Source: Ampullaceana balthica (taxonomy: Eukaryota > Mollusca > Gastropoda > Lymnaeidae). Taken from it: DNA of 64,000 nucleotides. The DNA is taken from the NCBI GenBank assembly GCA_944989445.1, contig CALYLW010000039.1:186001-250000 (forward strand), written 5' to 3'. The notes below the pieces were generated by a model. The model did not search any database and was not told where the DNA came from. It saw nothing but the letters and a program-made list of their open reading frames with translations. The position numbers and the translations under genes are program-made. Shown piece by piece: positions 23,723 through 36,140 of the stretch. Numbering within the stretch: the first letter of the stretch is position 1; each line of letters starts with the position of its first letter.

Positions 23723-25330
23723 TGAAGTCACTGAGTTTACTCAAACATCTGAAGTCACTGTAAATCGTTGTGACTTTGATGAGTGTATGAAACAAAGGGC
23801 ACTCACTTAAGACAAACTAAAACTAAAGTTAAAGATAATGTCTTTAAAAAAATTAAAATTAAAGTAATTACACTACATTAATCGAAGTGTCTGCTGCTAC
23901 GACAAAGTAAGGGCAGACAACTAGACGGGCTGTTGCTAGTGCTACGACATGTCATAACACAAGCAACATCCCGTCGAGTTGTCTGCTGCTACTACTAGTA
24001 GTAAAAAATATGCTGTATTTTATTTATGCTAATACTAATACTTTAATACTAAACATTAGTTCTCATAATTAAATTCATGAATACTAAGTAAGCCGATAAT
24101 GAGTTTTAAAGGTTAAAAAAAACTTGATTGGTGTTATTTTATGACAAACAGTTATTATTTTAAAAAATCGCCATCTGACATGAGCTTCGCTAGCTGATGT
24201 GATAGTGAAAGACAATACTTTTCAGTTAAAACTGATACGAGGGTTCTAATCTCGCTCTCGGCAAATGTTTGGGGTTTTTTTAAACCACAATGAGTGTGCT
24301 GGTAATTTTGATTTAATAACTACTTATTCTGAAAAGCGGATATGTTAAATCCGTTGATTAAATCTATTTAGATTTTAGAATTAATATTATAAAATATTAT
24401 GAAGAGTTTGTTAAAGTTAAAATATTATAGAAATTATAGCGACTCAGTTTTTTCGAAGTAATCGAAGTGTTAATTTCTAAGATTCTAAGAGTACTTACTA
24501 AGACTAGTGGTAGCAAGTGTTACGACTAGTCGTAACTAAGGAAAAATACCTCGCTAACTATTACTAACGGTTTAAACGGTCCTCTTATTTAGAACGGTTA
24601 ATCACAATCACAAGTCCTAAAAAAATAAAAACACTTAAAAATTGACAATAAACCATCACTGTTTACTTAATTGTTTGGAAGTTGTTGTTTTTTTTTAATT
24701 CTCTGAATTGAAGTTGAAGGTATCGCCAACGCAAGCGGGGGAAGCAGGTTTTGATGTCATTATCAGACGACGCGAGGCGAAAACTTCAATCTTCATGCAC
24801 CCTCTCGCTGGTTCTCAAAATATAAGGAAAGACGGACCGGTGGTTAACCGGTATTTTTCTTTTGAACTGTTAAATGGTTCTCAGAAACGAGCGGACTTAA
24901 CAACTTTAGTTCAAACCCCGATGGTGGCAAATTTTTTAATTTTTTAAAAAAATAACCACAATGAATGTGCTTGTTATTTTTTTACTAATTTAAATAAATT
25001 TACATTTTTGAATTAATACACACATAAATAGCCCAGATCTATTAATAGCGTATAATATATGCGTATAAAATATTAATAATAATTAAGAGAAGAGTTTGTT
25101 AAGATATTAGAGCGACTTAGTTTTTTCGAAGTGTCTACTCTACTGCTGAGACTAGTCGTAGCACTAGCCAGGAAACTTCTGCTACGACATTTTGTAGCAG
25201 CAGTTTCCTAGCTAGCGTTATGACATGTCGTAACGCTAGCAACATCCCGCCGAATCGTCTGCTGCTACGACATGTCGTAACGCTAGCAACATCCTACATT
25301 AATTATTCTTTTAAAATATCTACTCATACA
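23723..25330. repeat. Palindrome-rich dispersed repeat with an internal ~670-bp duplication
   Basis: Two blocks are clear relatives about 671 bp apart: 24283 onward (aaccacaatgagtgtgct) and 24954 onward (aaccacaatgaatgtgctt), each running through gagtttgttaa and cagttttttcgaagt- or tagttttttcgaagt-type sequence. Short palindromes such as ctacgacatgtcgtaacgct recur at about 23950, 25220 and 25270. A tRNA-like GTTCAAACCCCG is at about 24910. There is no convincing terminus or transposase, so the class is unknown. The 79-codon frame at 24708-24947 lies inside and has no recognisable domain. Confidence 0.5.
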
Positions 25331-26026
25331 GTCGACAGTCAAGGATATAAATTATTGCAATTCATTATCGATATTATATTATCAATTATATTAGGATTAT
25401 TAAATATTAGTTTAATATCGCCTTTGTCGGTTAATTATTTGTCTTGTCTATCTGACTCTGATAATCTAATAGCTAATAACTGATTTTTCCCTTCCCACTC
25501 ATTTATTTTGATTATCTAGGGTCCAGAGCGACTAATAACTAGGCTGCTTTTAAAGCTTTTTTATTTTTAAAAATGAGTATATACCCGTAAATGAGATTAT
25601 TGGGAGAGTAGTTTTCATAAGCACTTTCAAATCATGAATTTTAAAATAATAAATATTGGCAGCATCCTAACTGATTAGTCGTGTTTTGATATCACTGGTG
25701 ACAATTTCCTGCTGCAAGCGACGACGCCCTCGCTATGGCAGGGAAAGACTACTCAAAAACATAATTTTCAAAGTACATGTAACTTTAAATATTAAAGAGC
25801 TTCACCCGTGAATCATTTGTAATTGTAAAATAGTCACATAAATGACAATAACATTGCCTTGTCCTCAATATTTTCACTTTTGCTATTAATTAGCGTAGCT
25901 ACAATCGATTTGATGACGTTGCTTTAATTCAAATAAACTATAAAAATGCATTTTGTACGTTTGAAGAGGACTATCGGTGTCCTATAATATTCTGAGGGGC
26001 CAAATATGTCAAGTGGGCGTGGGAAG

Positions 26027-26448
26027 GGGCCATCCATAAATGATGTCACGCGATTTCGGTAGATTTTTCACCCCATCGTCATGCGTCGTCAAAAAACTTA
26101 GACCCCTCCCCCCCTTTTTTTCTTCCCTTCCCATATGACGTCACAAAGCTTTGCTGCCCTCATAAAAACTGTTTTTCTATTTGAAAAAGAGTATGTTTTA
26201 AACAATTGTGTGTCATTTTAGGTATGTATTTAGTGTAAGGTTGCACTCTAATATCGTAACACCTGTGAAGCCATGTAAAACGTCATAAAATAAATTGTAA
26301 GAAATCAAATATTTAAGTTGAACTGTTATTTAAAGTCGCGATTTTTGTTGGTACGTCACATTTCTCAAACACCCCTCCCCCTCGTCACACATCGTCACAA
26401 ATGTGTGGACCCCTCCCCCTAGGTGCGTGACGTCATTTATGGACTGCC
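26027..26448. mobile_element. Harbinger-like MITE, complete copy, ~422 bp
   Basis: The ends are ggccatccataaatgatgtc and ...gacgtcatttatggactgcc, an inverted pair. The same element in the opposite orientation, split by two insertions, is at 27901-34921. Removing those insertions leaves about 412 bp, matching this copy. The family is assigned from the 3-bp TTA duplication seen at the other copy; no transposase is present. The neighbouring sequence 25331-26026 shows no feature. Confidence 0.8.
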
Positions 26449-26699
26449 ATAATCACATTTTTGTTTTGTTTTTTTTTAAGTGAGGGATTAAACCAGAACG
26501 TGTTATTTGAGCTCCCAAAACCAGATTAGATGATTTTGATATCATTGGAACTGTTTGTACAGAACTTCCGTCAGCTCTTCTGCAAGTATCCACTCTAAAT
26601 TATTTTAAAGGAAAATTGCAGACACATAGATCTATTTCAAAATCCAAAGCTTTTTTAAAAAATCAGACAATGGCTATTATTTTAAATATGTATCTGTAA

Positions 26700-26861
26700 A
26701 TTTGTAGCGGTTGTCCGTGCTTGGCTTGGCGTACCGCGGGGTTACGGGCTCGAATATCCGTGAAGGCAAGGATTTGGTCCCTGAGTCCACCCAGCTCCGA
26801 ATAGTGGTACCTTTCTCGATAGGGAAAAAAGGGCGGCTGGGAAAAGCGTGGTCCCTCAAAG
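26700..26861 (+). mobile_element. tRNA-derived SINE, interrupted
   Basis: The segment has a tRNA-like head with a B-box-like gggttacgggctcgaat, then a core with gtccacccagctccgaatag, ggtacc and gggcggctggg, a layout known from animal tRNA-SINEs. It is cut by the hAT MITE at 26862-27451. Beyond that MITE the sequence runs on to ggacgcaattaaggtctgta and ggagcgtctgta (27541-27579), which matches the 3' tail of the LINE at 19939-21753. That tail may belong to the SINE or to a separate truncated LINE. Confidence 0.6.
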
Positions 26862-27451
26862 CAGGGGCGGATTAAGACTGCACGGGGCCCCTGGCTGCAA
26901 TTCAAACTGGGGCCCTATCGAGCCAGTGTACCTTTAGATAAAATGATTGCTAGCAGCTAATATAAGACTGTAACTTGTAAATATTCATCCAAAATGATTT
27001 TTCATGAAAAAACCAAATTCGAAGAAATAACTTTTTGCCGGTATCCTAAAATTGAGTGTAAAAGACAATTTATAAAATTAAAAAAACATATGAAAAAAAA
27101 TTCACCCCCCCACCCGGGGATCGAACCCGCCACCGCTTGCAACATAGCCCTAAGTACTTCGCATTACGCCACGAGAGTTCATTTAAAATTGTCAATTTAA
27201 TATATATATATAATATTCTTTAATAATTTCTGTTATTGAGCCTATCAAATCAGGTCTTTTGACTGCTAAGACCATCGTGTGGGAAAAGAGATCATTTTAA
27301 AAGATAAGATTTTATTAATTTATCATATTTTCAGCAATTCATGTATACATTTGTCCACATTTATTATAAAATATGCTAAGTTTGGGGGCCCTAAATAATC
27401 GGGGGCCCCTGGCTTTAGCCCGTTCAGCCCCCCCCCCTTAATCCACCATAG
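26862..27451. mobile_element. hAT-like MITE, 590 bp, inserted in the SINE
   Basis: It begins caggggcggattaagactgc and ends ...cttaatccaccatag, and is flanked by a perfect 8-bp duplication cctcaaag (26854-26861 and 27452-27459). Inside, near 27105-27180, the minus strand has gcgggttcgatccccgggtg, a B-box-like element with tRNA-like sequence before it, so a small tRNA-derived piece is carried or nested. It has no transposase. Confidence 0.88.
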
Positions 27452-27590
27452 CCTCAAAGTAGTCATAGCCTTAGCCTTAGCCCGTGAACGCTGCGTTACT
27501 TGCAAATACGTTCCTACCAGAACGTACGGGTAGGACGCAGGACGCAATTAAGGTCTGTAGAGAAGGAGCGTCTGTATAGATAAGACAAGA
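27452..27590 (+). mobile_element. SINE/LINE 3' tail
   Basis: The block ggacgcaattaaggtctgta + gagaaggagcgtctgtatag + ataagacaagaca closely follows the terminal sequence of the LINE at 19939-21753, including a (gataa)-like tail. It follows SINE sequence across the excised MITE, so it may be a shared SINE/LINE tail. Confidence 0.55.
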
Positions 27591-27944
27591 CAAATTAAAA
27601 GCGGTTGACAACCTAGACTTTCACTAATGAATAAATATACTTAGCATACGAATGAGTCTCAACCCTTATTACGTCCAAAATTATTCATATGCACCATCGA
27701 GGTCAGTCTCATTAGCCAAAGTTTATATATAATCTACGAAATATTAACATTTTTATGTAAAAGGTGCGATGTCTTAATATATAAATATTAATTATATAAA
27801 CACACAAAATGTGTGTGGGTGATTGGTAGTTTCAAGGTTAAAAGTGGCGTAGCTAGAACTTTTTCCGCTCGGGGTGGTCTCCAATGTGCCGCCATTTTTA
27901 GGGCCGTCCATAAATGACGTAACACACCTAGTGGGGGCGGGGAG

Positions 27945-28297
27945 CAGGGGCGCCCGTAGCGTGACGCACTGGACGCACGTGCGTCCACTAAAATTTACAA
28001 AATTAATATTTGTTTTTAAAAGTCAATTTGCGCCTTACCGCTGCACCAAGGAGCTCAATTATTAAATTAAATATTAATTTTAAAAAATAGCAAAATGAAA
28101 AATATCAATTTTAAGAGTTCTCCTCACCCCTGACTTGTGAGAATGTGAGTGACCGTTAGAAACTTTTTAAAAATATCTATGCAACTACCGGGTATTTAGT
28201 ATTTATTACTTTTACATCTCTATTGTAAGACGTGCGCATATCCCGGGCAGCCATATATTTTAACGCTCAAGTCGTTCTTCAGTAGTCTACTCTAGCA

Positions 28298-28333
<36 letters not shown>

Positions 28334-31121
28334 GTAATCGTTGCAGTAATCTTGTATTTCCTCAATTTTTAATAATGGGTGACAGTAATAAAGGTGAGAC
28401 CGGCGTAAAATCTCCTCCTAAAAAGAAACTGTGTATTACATCATTCTTTAAAAAAATTGCAACGCCCGGTTTATCATCAACGTCATCAATAAATGTGCCA
28501 CAGGTGCAAGATGCTGCCAAAAATACTCCTGCAATTACATTATTATTGGATAACCACATATCCAGTGTGTCCTCAAATTCTAGTGAATCCGAATCTGATT
28601 CAGAATCATCATTATGTGACACATTCACATCATCATCCGCAAAGAAAGCCACAGGCATTAAAAGTCTATGTTCGGCTGTATTTTTCGATATTGGTGAGGT
28701 TACCTTTAACCAACCATTACCTGAATCAGTGAAGAAATCAGTGCTTTTGGAAAAGTTTCAACCATCTAAGAACTGGAAAGGGCCTTTGAAGACAGTTGGA
28801 AATAAACAACGTCGTGTGCCTAGTTCTATGTTTAACTCAAATGTGTATCCGTGTGTGAGTTAGTGTCAAAGCGGATGGTGTTTTCTGTGCTGCCTGCTCA
28901 GTATTTGCTTCAGGTACGACATGCGCTTTTATACGCGAGCCGCATTCAGACTGGAGTAACATAGACCGACATGCACAACGTCACATAAAATCCATGACAC
29001 ATCTTAGCTCTATACAAGCAGCATATGCATTTATAAGTGTATGCGAAGGTAAATCAGTCTCCGTGAAACAGCAGCTATCTCAAGCGTACAATGACAAAGT
29101 CCAAAGGAACACAGCTGCTCTCCAATCCATTATTAAAACAATAATACTATGTGGACAGCAAAACATACCAATGCGCGGAAAATCAGATGATCGGAGCAAT
29201 TTTATGGCTCTTCTTAATTTCAGAGCCGAGCACGATCTTGCTCTTAGTGAGCATCTACGCATCGCGTCAGGTAATTCAAAATACATCAGTCATAGAATAC
29301 AAAACGAGCTGGTTGCTCTGTGCGGAAACCAGATTCGAGACAAGATCGTCAAGGAATGCATCGCTGCAAAATACTTCAGCATCATTATTGACGAAACTAC
29401 AGATGTCTCAGTCAAGGAGCAAGTGAGTTTGAATCTTCTTTTTGTCACATCTGATGCAAAACGTCATGAAGAATTTGTGTCCTTTGACACAACAGGTGAA
29501 ACGCTGTATAATCTAATTACTGGAAAACTACAAGACCTTGGCCTTGATATCGCAATATGGTTGGTCTCGGGTTCGATGGAGCTGCAAACATGAGTGGAAA
29601 AGTAAAAGGAGTTAGAGGACGCTTCCAACATGTGGGAACAGCAGAATACGTCCACTGTCGATCACATACACTAAACTTAGCTATTGTGAACACTTGCAGG
29701 AGGGCGCTGTTAGAAATATGTACAACACGGTCAGTAAAACTGTTAAATTTATTACAGCATCTGCCAAGCGTCTAAATATATATACAAACTCAAGCCATGG
29801 TGAAGATTCAACACGACTTTTAAGAAATTACGTGCTACAAGGTGGACTCGACATGAAGAAACATTACAAAGGTTTGAAGAGAACATTTGTATTATACTTG
29901 AAACTCTGGCCGGTTTGACTCAAGATCATGATCGTCAAACAGCTGTCAAAGCAAACGGTCTCCAGTTATCAATCCAGAATTTTCAGTTCATATATAGGCC
30001 TATACGCTTGTCGTTGTTCATCACTACTTGCGCTACACGAAACCGATTTCCTACTCATTGCAGTCTGTGGATCAGAATTTAGTTCGTGCCTCTAGTGAGT
30101 GCAAGGAGGTGATCGACCTTCTGAAATTGAAACGGAGCAATGACGATTCATGCAATTCATTGTTTGACGAGGCCTCCAAGCTAGCACAGAAATTGAATGT
30201 TGAGGTCAAAGCACATAGAGTTACTGCTAGACTATAACGGATCAAATGCACAGGGACCGACAAATTCGGTGCAAGATTACTTCAGACTAAATGTTCACAA
30301 TTCCTTTTTGGATCACCTAATAACAGAACTTCAAGACCGCATTTGTGCATCATCAGGACGTTTGACAGCAGAAATGCTTATGCCGCAACATATATCCAGT
30401 CTGACTAAGGATGACTTGGATAAAATTCGGGAAGCTTATGCGGCATTCATTAATTCAGATGATCTTGATGTAGAGATTGAGAGGTGGAAGTTCAAACTTT
30501 CTGCGCGTGAAGGAGAAGTCAGCAACACAGCCGTGTCTTTGCTAGACTGTTTTTTTACTCACGAAGGGTTTATACCCAAATTTGAAAACTGTTTTTCATG
30601 TACTTTTAACGATGCCTGTTACATCCGCCACAGCTGAACGCAGCTTCTCGGCGCTCCGCCGTCTCAAGAGTTATATGCGTTCAACAATGGGATCAGAACG
30701 ACTATCAGCTCTGGCGCTGCTGCATGTTCACACCGACATATTTCCTGAAGTCACTAAAGTCATAAAAGACTTCTTTGCCACAGGACATCGTAGAATTGTG
30801 TTTGCCTTTGACAATGATGACTGAATTGCCAAGCAACGTGTTTACGTAAGATATATGACGGTAAATATACTCAGGCTAGATTATGTTTGTAGCCCGTTCT
30901 TTGCGTAAAATGTTTGAAATATTGTTGAAATAGAAAAAATGATTAAAAATATGCCTGTTTTGCTTTATGTTTTGCTGGAGTACTTTTGCTAATATGAGAC
31001 ATATGAGTCATTGCATGTGGTGACATTTATTTGGCAGTATATGATTAAGAAGGGCTGATCAATGACGATAGGAGATGGTAAGGTGTGCGTCCATTTTTTT
31101 CAAGGCTGTGGGCGCCCCGGG
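27945..31121 (+). mobile_element. hAT element 1 (TTF zinc finger type), inside the Harbinger-like MITE
   Basis: It begins caggggcgcccgtagc and ends gctgtgggcgccccgg. The flanks gcggggag (27937-27944) and ggggggag (31122-31129) differ at one base, as for an ageing 8-bp duplication; the G-rich flank makes the right boundary uncertain by a base or two. It contains a (gt)n tract at about 28301-28331, just before the transposase start, and one broken transposase gene. Confidence 0.8.
28375..30824 (+). pseudogene. hAT transposase (ZMYM1-like, TTF zinc finger, DUF4371), frameshifted
   Basis: It starts MGDSNKGETGVKSPPKKK after a (gt)n tract. Segments in successive frames line up into one transposase: a Ser/Glu-rich N-terminus; a TTF-type zinc finger (FCAACSVFASGTTC ... 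DWSNIDRHAQRH) around 28870-28990; the catalytic-domain segment FSIIIDETTDVSVKEQ near 29385; GFDGAANMSGKVKGVRGRF near 29570; and the C-terminal hAT dimerisation motif TAERSFSALRRLKSYMRST near 30630. Frame changes fall near 28860, 29555, 29700, 29920-30030, 30200 and 30590. The many small indels and the absence of long deletions suggest neutral decay after insertion. It resembles the transposase-derived ZMYM/THAP-repressor-like proteins often misannotated as host genes. Confidence 0.85.
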
Positions 31122-32109
31122 GGGGGGAGTGAGGGTCACACATGTGTGACGAGGGAAAGGGGGTGTTTAAGAAATGTGACGTCACATCAAAACGAGCAAA
31201 TTTAAATAAAAGTTCAACTTAAATATTTGACTACTGACACTTTATTTAATGATATTTTACATGGCTTCACGCGTGTAACCAGAGGCGTAGCTAGGGGGCG
31301 GTCCACCCCGGGCGACACACATTTTTTTTTGGGGGGGGGGCATTTGAAAAGTACAGCCCTTTCGGACAACCACTGTTTTTCTTTTGAAAGAGGAAAACCC
31401 GGGTGAAAATAAAATATTCGTAATTTCGAGTCGTAATTAACGGATTCTCAAGACATTTTTTATTACACACTGTTTGTTATTACTAACGCATAACCGATAA
31501 GAAATTTAAAGTCGCTTAAAAATTGTATTGATTAGTTTTAAAAATTAAGCGGTATACATCACAGATGACGGACGCTTTTTATAAGAAAACGACACAAAGA
31601 ACACATCACGGCTGGTTCGAATATACTATTAATATCGCCGCGACAGTTATTGCGTGGATTTTCGACATGCACAGAATGATTAGCGAACACGTACATACAT
31701 GGCATGGTGGTTCAAATAGTGTGTTTAACTTGCAAGTAGTAATTTATATTACTGTATAAGTTTACAGAAAATTATTCTAAAGTAATTTTAAAAATTAATA
31801 ATATTTTTTTCATTAAAGTAGCACAAACAAAATTTGTGTGTTTCATTAAAATACGTTTATTCACTAAAACATTTACGCACATCCTATTAAAGTAATGTTT
31901 AGATAGTTAGAATTAGTCTATTTTACTGAAAATTATTGCGATTTTTGACAAGAAAGATTAATCGCGATTGTTGTTTTTTTCTCCAAGTTTTGGATAATGG
32001 TGAAAAATTGTTAAGATCGTGGATGGTGTATTCACCATTGAAAACATTATATATTATTTTTGCTGTAAACTGCTTGATGATCTTTTCCAATGAAATTTGA
32101 AGACGGAAA

Positions 32110-34262
32110 ATGGTTTTAACAAATAGTGTAAATCTCAAAATAAGTCATCACGAGTTGAGTCTACTGCATATTCGATCATTTTCCCAGTGGAAGGAATTAG
32201 AAATAAGAATTGGACAAGGTGCAACTTTTGATAAACTACAACATCATAATATTTATAAAGAAAAAGAAAAAATGAAAGCAAAAACTCACAATACTTAATA
32301 TAATTAGATTCTTAGCAACAACAAAAAATTGGCATTGAAGGGTCATCATGAAGGTATTCATGAGGAAGACATCAATTCATTTGAAAATATAGGAAATTTT
32401 CTAGAGCTTTTTGACTTGTAGGCTAAGTACGACCCAGTATTACGTGAACATTTAGTAAACATTCAGATGAGTAATAAATATAGTGTCTCCTATTTGTGGA
32501 AAATGATTCGAAATGAATTCATAGACCTATTGAGGGGCGCAACAACCATGGACCAAATAAAGCAAGCTAAAAACTTTTGTATGATATTTTACAGCACTTC
32601 AGATATTTCCCGTAAAGTTTAAACTAGTCAAATTAAAAGATACGTAGTTATTGATATCAGCGAAGTTAAAGTTGTAGAATCGTATATTTACTTTGTAGAA
32701 AATAAAGGAAAAACTGTTGAGGAAATCACAAATATGATTTTAAAGAAATTAGAAAATGTTTAGATACAAAAAAGTTGCAGAGGAAAGGGCTTATGATAAT
32801 GCTTCCTTCAATCTAAATGCAGAGTTTGTAGCATGCACACATCATTCATTTATATCATTTTGGAACTATCAAAAAGTTGTTTTCATTTTTTTATATTCTT
32901 CCACTCGTCGATGGGAAGTTTTACTTTATGTCACAGGTCAAGGTGTCAAACGCAGCGTTGAAACTCGCTGGAGCGCTTGAGCAGAAGCAGTAACTATAGT
33001 AAAAAAAATCATTTTTTATTTTTTTTACATTTTAAGCGCCTAGGAAAAATTGACACCTGAAGAAGAAAATAGTAAAACGAGATCACTTGCTGAAAATTTT
33101 CTCAATTCAATGCAATCTGTTTCTTTTCTATGTTGTCACAATTTATGGGAACCCGTCTTTTTTTTGTAAATTAATGATGCTCAAAAATACTTTCAAATAA
33201 AATGTTCACCAATGCCATATAAAACTAAATTCTTTGCAAACCCATTTCATGGAACAAAGAGATGTGCTAATGGAAAAAGCTGTTATAGCAGCCAAAATAA
33301 TGTGTGAAGAGTTGGAGACATCGACTGAACGCCAAGTTAGAAGGGAAAAACATATGAGTGGGGAAAATTCAAAAGACGTGGTCTTATCTTTAGAACATGA
33401 AGTACGACGAGAAATTTTTTAATCCATGGATCGAATTATAAAGGAATTAAAAGAACGCTTTGATCAGTTGCATGTCCTTGTAAGAAAATATTCGTGCATA
33501 TATCACATGTAACCTACTAAATGAAGAAAATGAATGTCAAATAAATGATTTTATTGACATTGATAAAGAACAGTTTCATATTGAAAGAAGAATGATCCAG
33601 GTTTTATGGCTGTACCTATACCACAAAAAGAGGCATTGCGTTGGGAAAATGGAGGAAAAGGCCCCATTGATCTATTAAAATTTATTAAACAGTATAGATT
33701 GGAAACTTCTGAACCCAACATTGTAATCTTGCTAAGAATTTTTATAACAATTATTGTTATCAGTGTCGCTAGTTGTGAAAGGAGCTTCTCCAAACTGAAG
33801 TTGATAAAAAATTATCTTCGTTCCACAATGAGTGCATGATTTAAGACAGGGGTCGGGAAACCATGGCTCGCGAGCCAGATGTGGCTCTATTGATGGCTGA
33901 ATCTGGCTCTCAGACAAATAATCGATTATCTAAAAAAAAACGTTTATTCAGATTCCTTTGAATTGCATATAAAATAAACAGCATAACAATGATATTAAAA
34001 ATAATTCAGAGACATAATTATGGTACTTTTAGTGTTGAAATAACACGAAATGCACACATTTACTTGAATTTTTAGTTACATAATGTATGGCTCTCACAGA
34101 ATTACTTTTCAAAATATGTGGTGTTTATGGCTCTCTCAGACAAAAAGTTTCCCGACCTTTGATTTAAGACTACAAAAACTTGCAATATTGTGCATAGAAC
34201 AAAATATAACAAATTATTTAAACTTTGATAGCATAATACACGATTTTCTACTATGTAAGTTA
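32110..34262 (+). pseudogene. hAT transposase (DUF4371 type), heavily decayed
   Basis: Translated pieces from 32110 onward keep hAT/ZMYM1-like landmarks: GQGVKRSVETRWSA (near 32940), LSLEHEVRREIF (near 33390) and the dimerisation motif ASCERSFSKLKLIKNYLRST (near 33775). Stops and frameshifts are frequent. The frame ends in MSA* where the 315-bp MITE enters, and family sequence resumes beyond it as LRLQKLAILCIEQNITNYLN (near 34165-34225). So the coding region was continuous before that insertion. Confidence 0.8.
33847..34161. mobile_element. 315-bp hAT MITE interrupting a transposase
   Basis: It begins caggggtcgggaaaccatgg and ends ...aaaagtttcccgacctttg, an inverted pair of the caggggtcgg type. 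A perfect 8-bp duplication atttaaga flanks it (33839-33846 and 34162-34169). The body repeats tatggctct-like segments. The paralogous outer element at about 35415 shows the empty site. Confidence 0.92.
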
Positions 34263-35339
34263 AGAAAATAAATGTATACATAATATGTTTACATACTAAT
34301 TTCCATAATTGGTTCATTAAAAAATAATTAAATCATTTATTTATAAATACAAAATAAAAGCATACTAATTGGTATTTTTTGGTGAAGATTTGGAATACGT
34401 TTGTCTCATGCTGCAACCTCATTAACTTTCTTGTAACCTTAAAATAAGTATCTTGTATTGTCCGTAATTCTCATAAAATATGTATTTATAGGTATAACAT
34501 CTTATTTGATCCTCCTTTATTGCCGCTTACTTAAATATGGCATCCAATGGTAAAAATGTTCGCCACCTTTACTTTGTTTCAATTACAATTATTTATTTAC
34601 GTTTTTTAATTTATAAAAACTATGATGCTATTAAATTAAAAAGAGCGGCAAATTGGAGACCGCCCCGGGCGGCAAAAGGTCTAGCTACGCCACTGCGTGT
34701 AACGATATTAGAGTGCAGCCTAAAAACATACTTAAATGACAAAAAGTGATTTGAAACATGCTCATTTTCAAATAGAAAATACGGCTTTTATGGGGGGCAC
34801 GGGCAAAGCTTTGTGACGTCATATTGAAGAGGGGGTCTAAGTTTTTCTGACGACTTGTGAAGGGGGTGGAGTAATGTCAGAAATCACCCAAAAATGCGCG
34901 AAATCATTTATGGACGGCCCCTTAACTCAATCATATTATGGTTTTTATAAATTAATAAACATGGATAAATAATTGTCATTGAAACGAAGTAAAGCTAGGG
35001 AACATTTTTACCATTGCTTGCCATATTTATTTAAGCAGTAATAAAAGAGGCCGCTTAAGATGATATACCGGTACCTATAAATACATATTTATTTTTAAAA
35101 AAACAAGATACATGTACTTTTTTTAAAGGCCACAAGAAAGTTACTGAGGTCGCAGGTCCCCCCCCCAACCCCCATTTATGAGACAAAATGTATTACAAAT
35201 TTACATCCCAAAAAACATTACCAATTAATATGATTTTATTTTATATTTATAAATAAACTATTTTTTTTAAAATAAACAGAGAAATTAGTATGTGAATAAA
35301 TTTATACATAATTTACTTTCCTAACTTTCATAGTAGAAA

Positions 35340-36140
35340 AATCGTGTATTATGCTATCAGAATTTAAATTATTTTCAATATCTTGTTCTATGGAAATATT
35401 ACAAGATTTCGTAGTTTTAAATCGCTCATTGTGGAACGAAGATATTTTTTAAAAATCAAATTCAGTTTGGAGAAGCTCCTTTCACAACTAGCGACACTGA
35501 TAGCAATTGTTTTTAAAAAATCTTATCAAAATTAAAATGTTGGGTACAGAATATTCCAATCTATAATGTTGAATAAATTTTACTAGATCAAGGGGGCCTT
35601 TTCCCCAGTTTTTATGGCTGTAGTTACAGCCATAAAAACCTGGATCCTTTTTCTTTCAATATGGAACTGTTCTTTATCAATGTCATAAAGTCATTTATTT
35701 GATATTCAAATTCTTCATTTAGTAGGTTACATGGTATTATACACGAATATTTTCTTGCAATGACATGCAACTGATGAAAGCATTCTTTATATACATATAT
35801 TTTATAAATCCACCCATTGATAAAAACATTTTTCGTTGTACTTCTTGTTCTAAGATAGAACCACGTCTTGTGAATTATACCCACTCATATTTCTTTTCCT
35901 TGTAGCTCGGCGTTCAGTCGATATCTCCAACTCTTCACACATTGTTTTGGCTGACATAAGAGCATTTTCTATTAGCAAATATCTTTGTTCCATGAAATGG
36001 GTTTGCATTAATTTCTAAAAAGATGGGTTCCCATAAATTGAGATAACACAGAAAAGATTGCATTGAATTCAGTAAATTTCCAGCACCTGAGTCTGATCTC
36101 GTTTTACTAGTTACTTCTTCGGATTTCAATTTTTCCAAGG
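35340..36140 (-). pseudogene. Transposase remnant of the outer hAT element
   Basis: Reading the minus strand gives RTKRSYVC-type sequence, LNEEFEYQINDFMTLI (near 35710), SVASCERSF (near 35500) and a TMSDLK segment (near 35410). It parallels the copy at 32110-34262. The region corresponding to about 32300-33000 of that copy is missing, so the gene carries an internal deletion as well as stops. Confidence 0.75.

Larger units (their letters stand above)
31280..34695 (+). mobile_element. hAT element 2, with perfect 8-bp target duplication
   Basis: It begins cagaggcgtagctagggggc and ends ...ctagctacgccactg. The 8-bp duplication cgtgtaac is perfect (31272-31279 and 34696-34703). The insertion point lies in the Harbinger-like MITE, at a position matching gtaacacctgtg of the complete copy. 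It contains a decayed transposase and a 315-bp MITE, and is the paralogue of the outer element. Confidence 0.92.
27901..34921. mobile_element. Harbinger-like MITE split by two hAT insertions
   Basis: The ends are gggccgtccataaatgacgt and ...catttatggacggcccc, an inverted pair flanked by TTA (27898-27900 and 34922-34924), the 3-bp duplication typical of PIF/Harbinger elements. Fragments 27901-27944, 31122-31279 and 34696-34921 together equal the 422-bp copy at 26027-26448 in reverse orientation. It sits inside the outer hAT. Confidence 0.83.

Noticed and set aside
24708..24947. A 79-codon frame as a possible small gene
   Set aside because: It lies inside a dispersed repeat, has no recognisable domain, and no splice or transcript evidence supports it.
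27105..27180. A tRNA gene on the minus strand
   Set aside because: Only a B-box-like segment is convincing. The stems do not pair into a full cloverleaf, and the segment sits inside a MITE.
28303..30824. A host ZMYM1-like or repressor-like gene
   Set aside because: It lies between hAT inverted ends with a target duplication and has several frameshifts, so it is a dead transposase.
35127..35160. ctgaggtcgcaggtcc read as the terminal repeat of a separate hAT copy
   Set aside because: Sequence on both sides continues collinearly with the paralogue at 31280-34695. The true left end of this copy is at 27842, with the matching target duplication.
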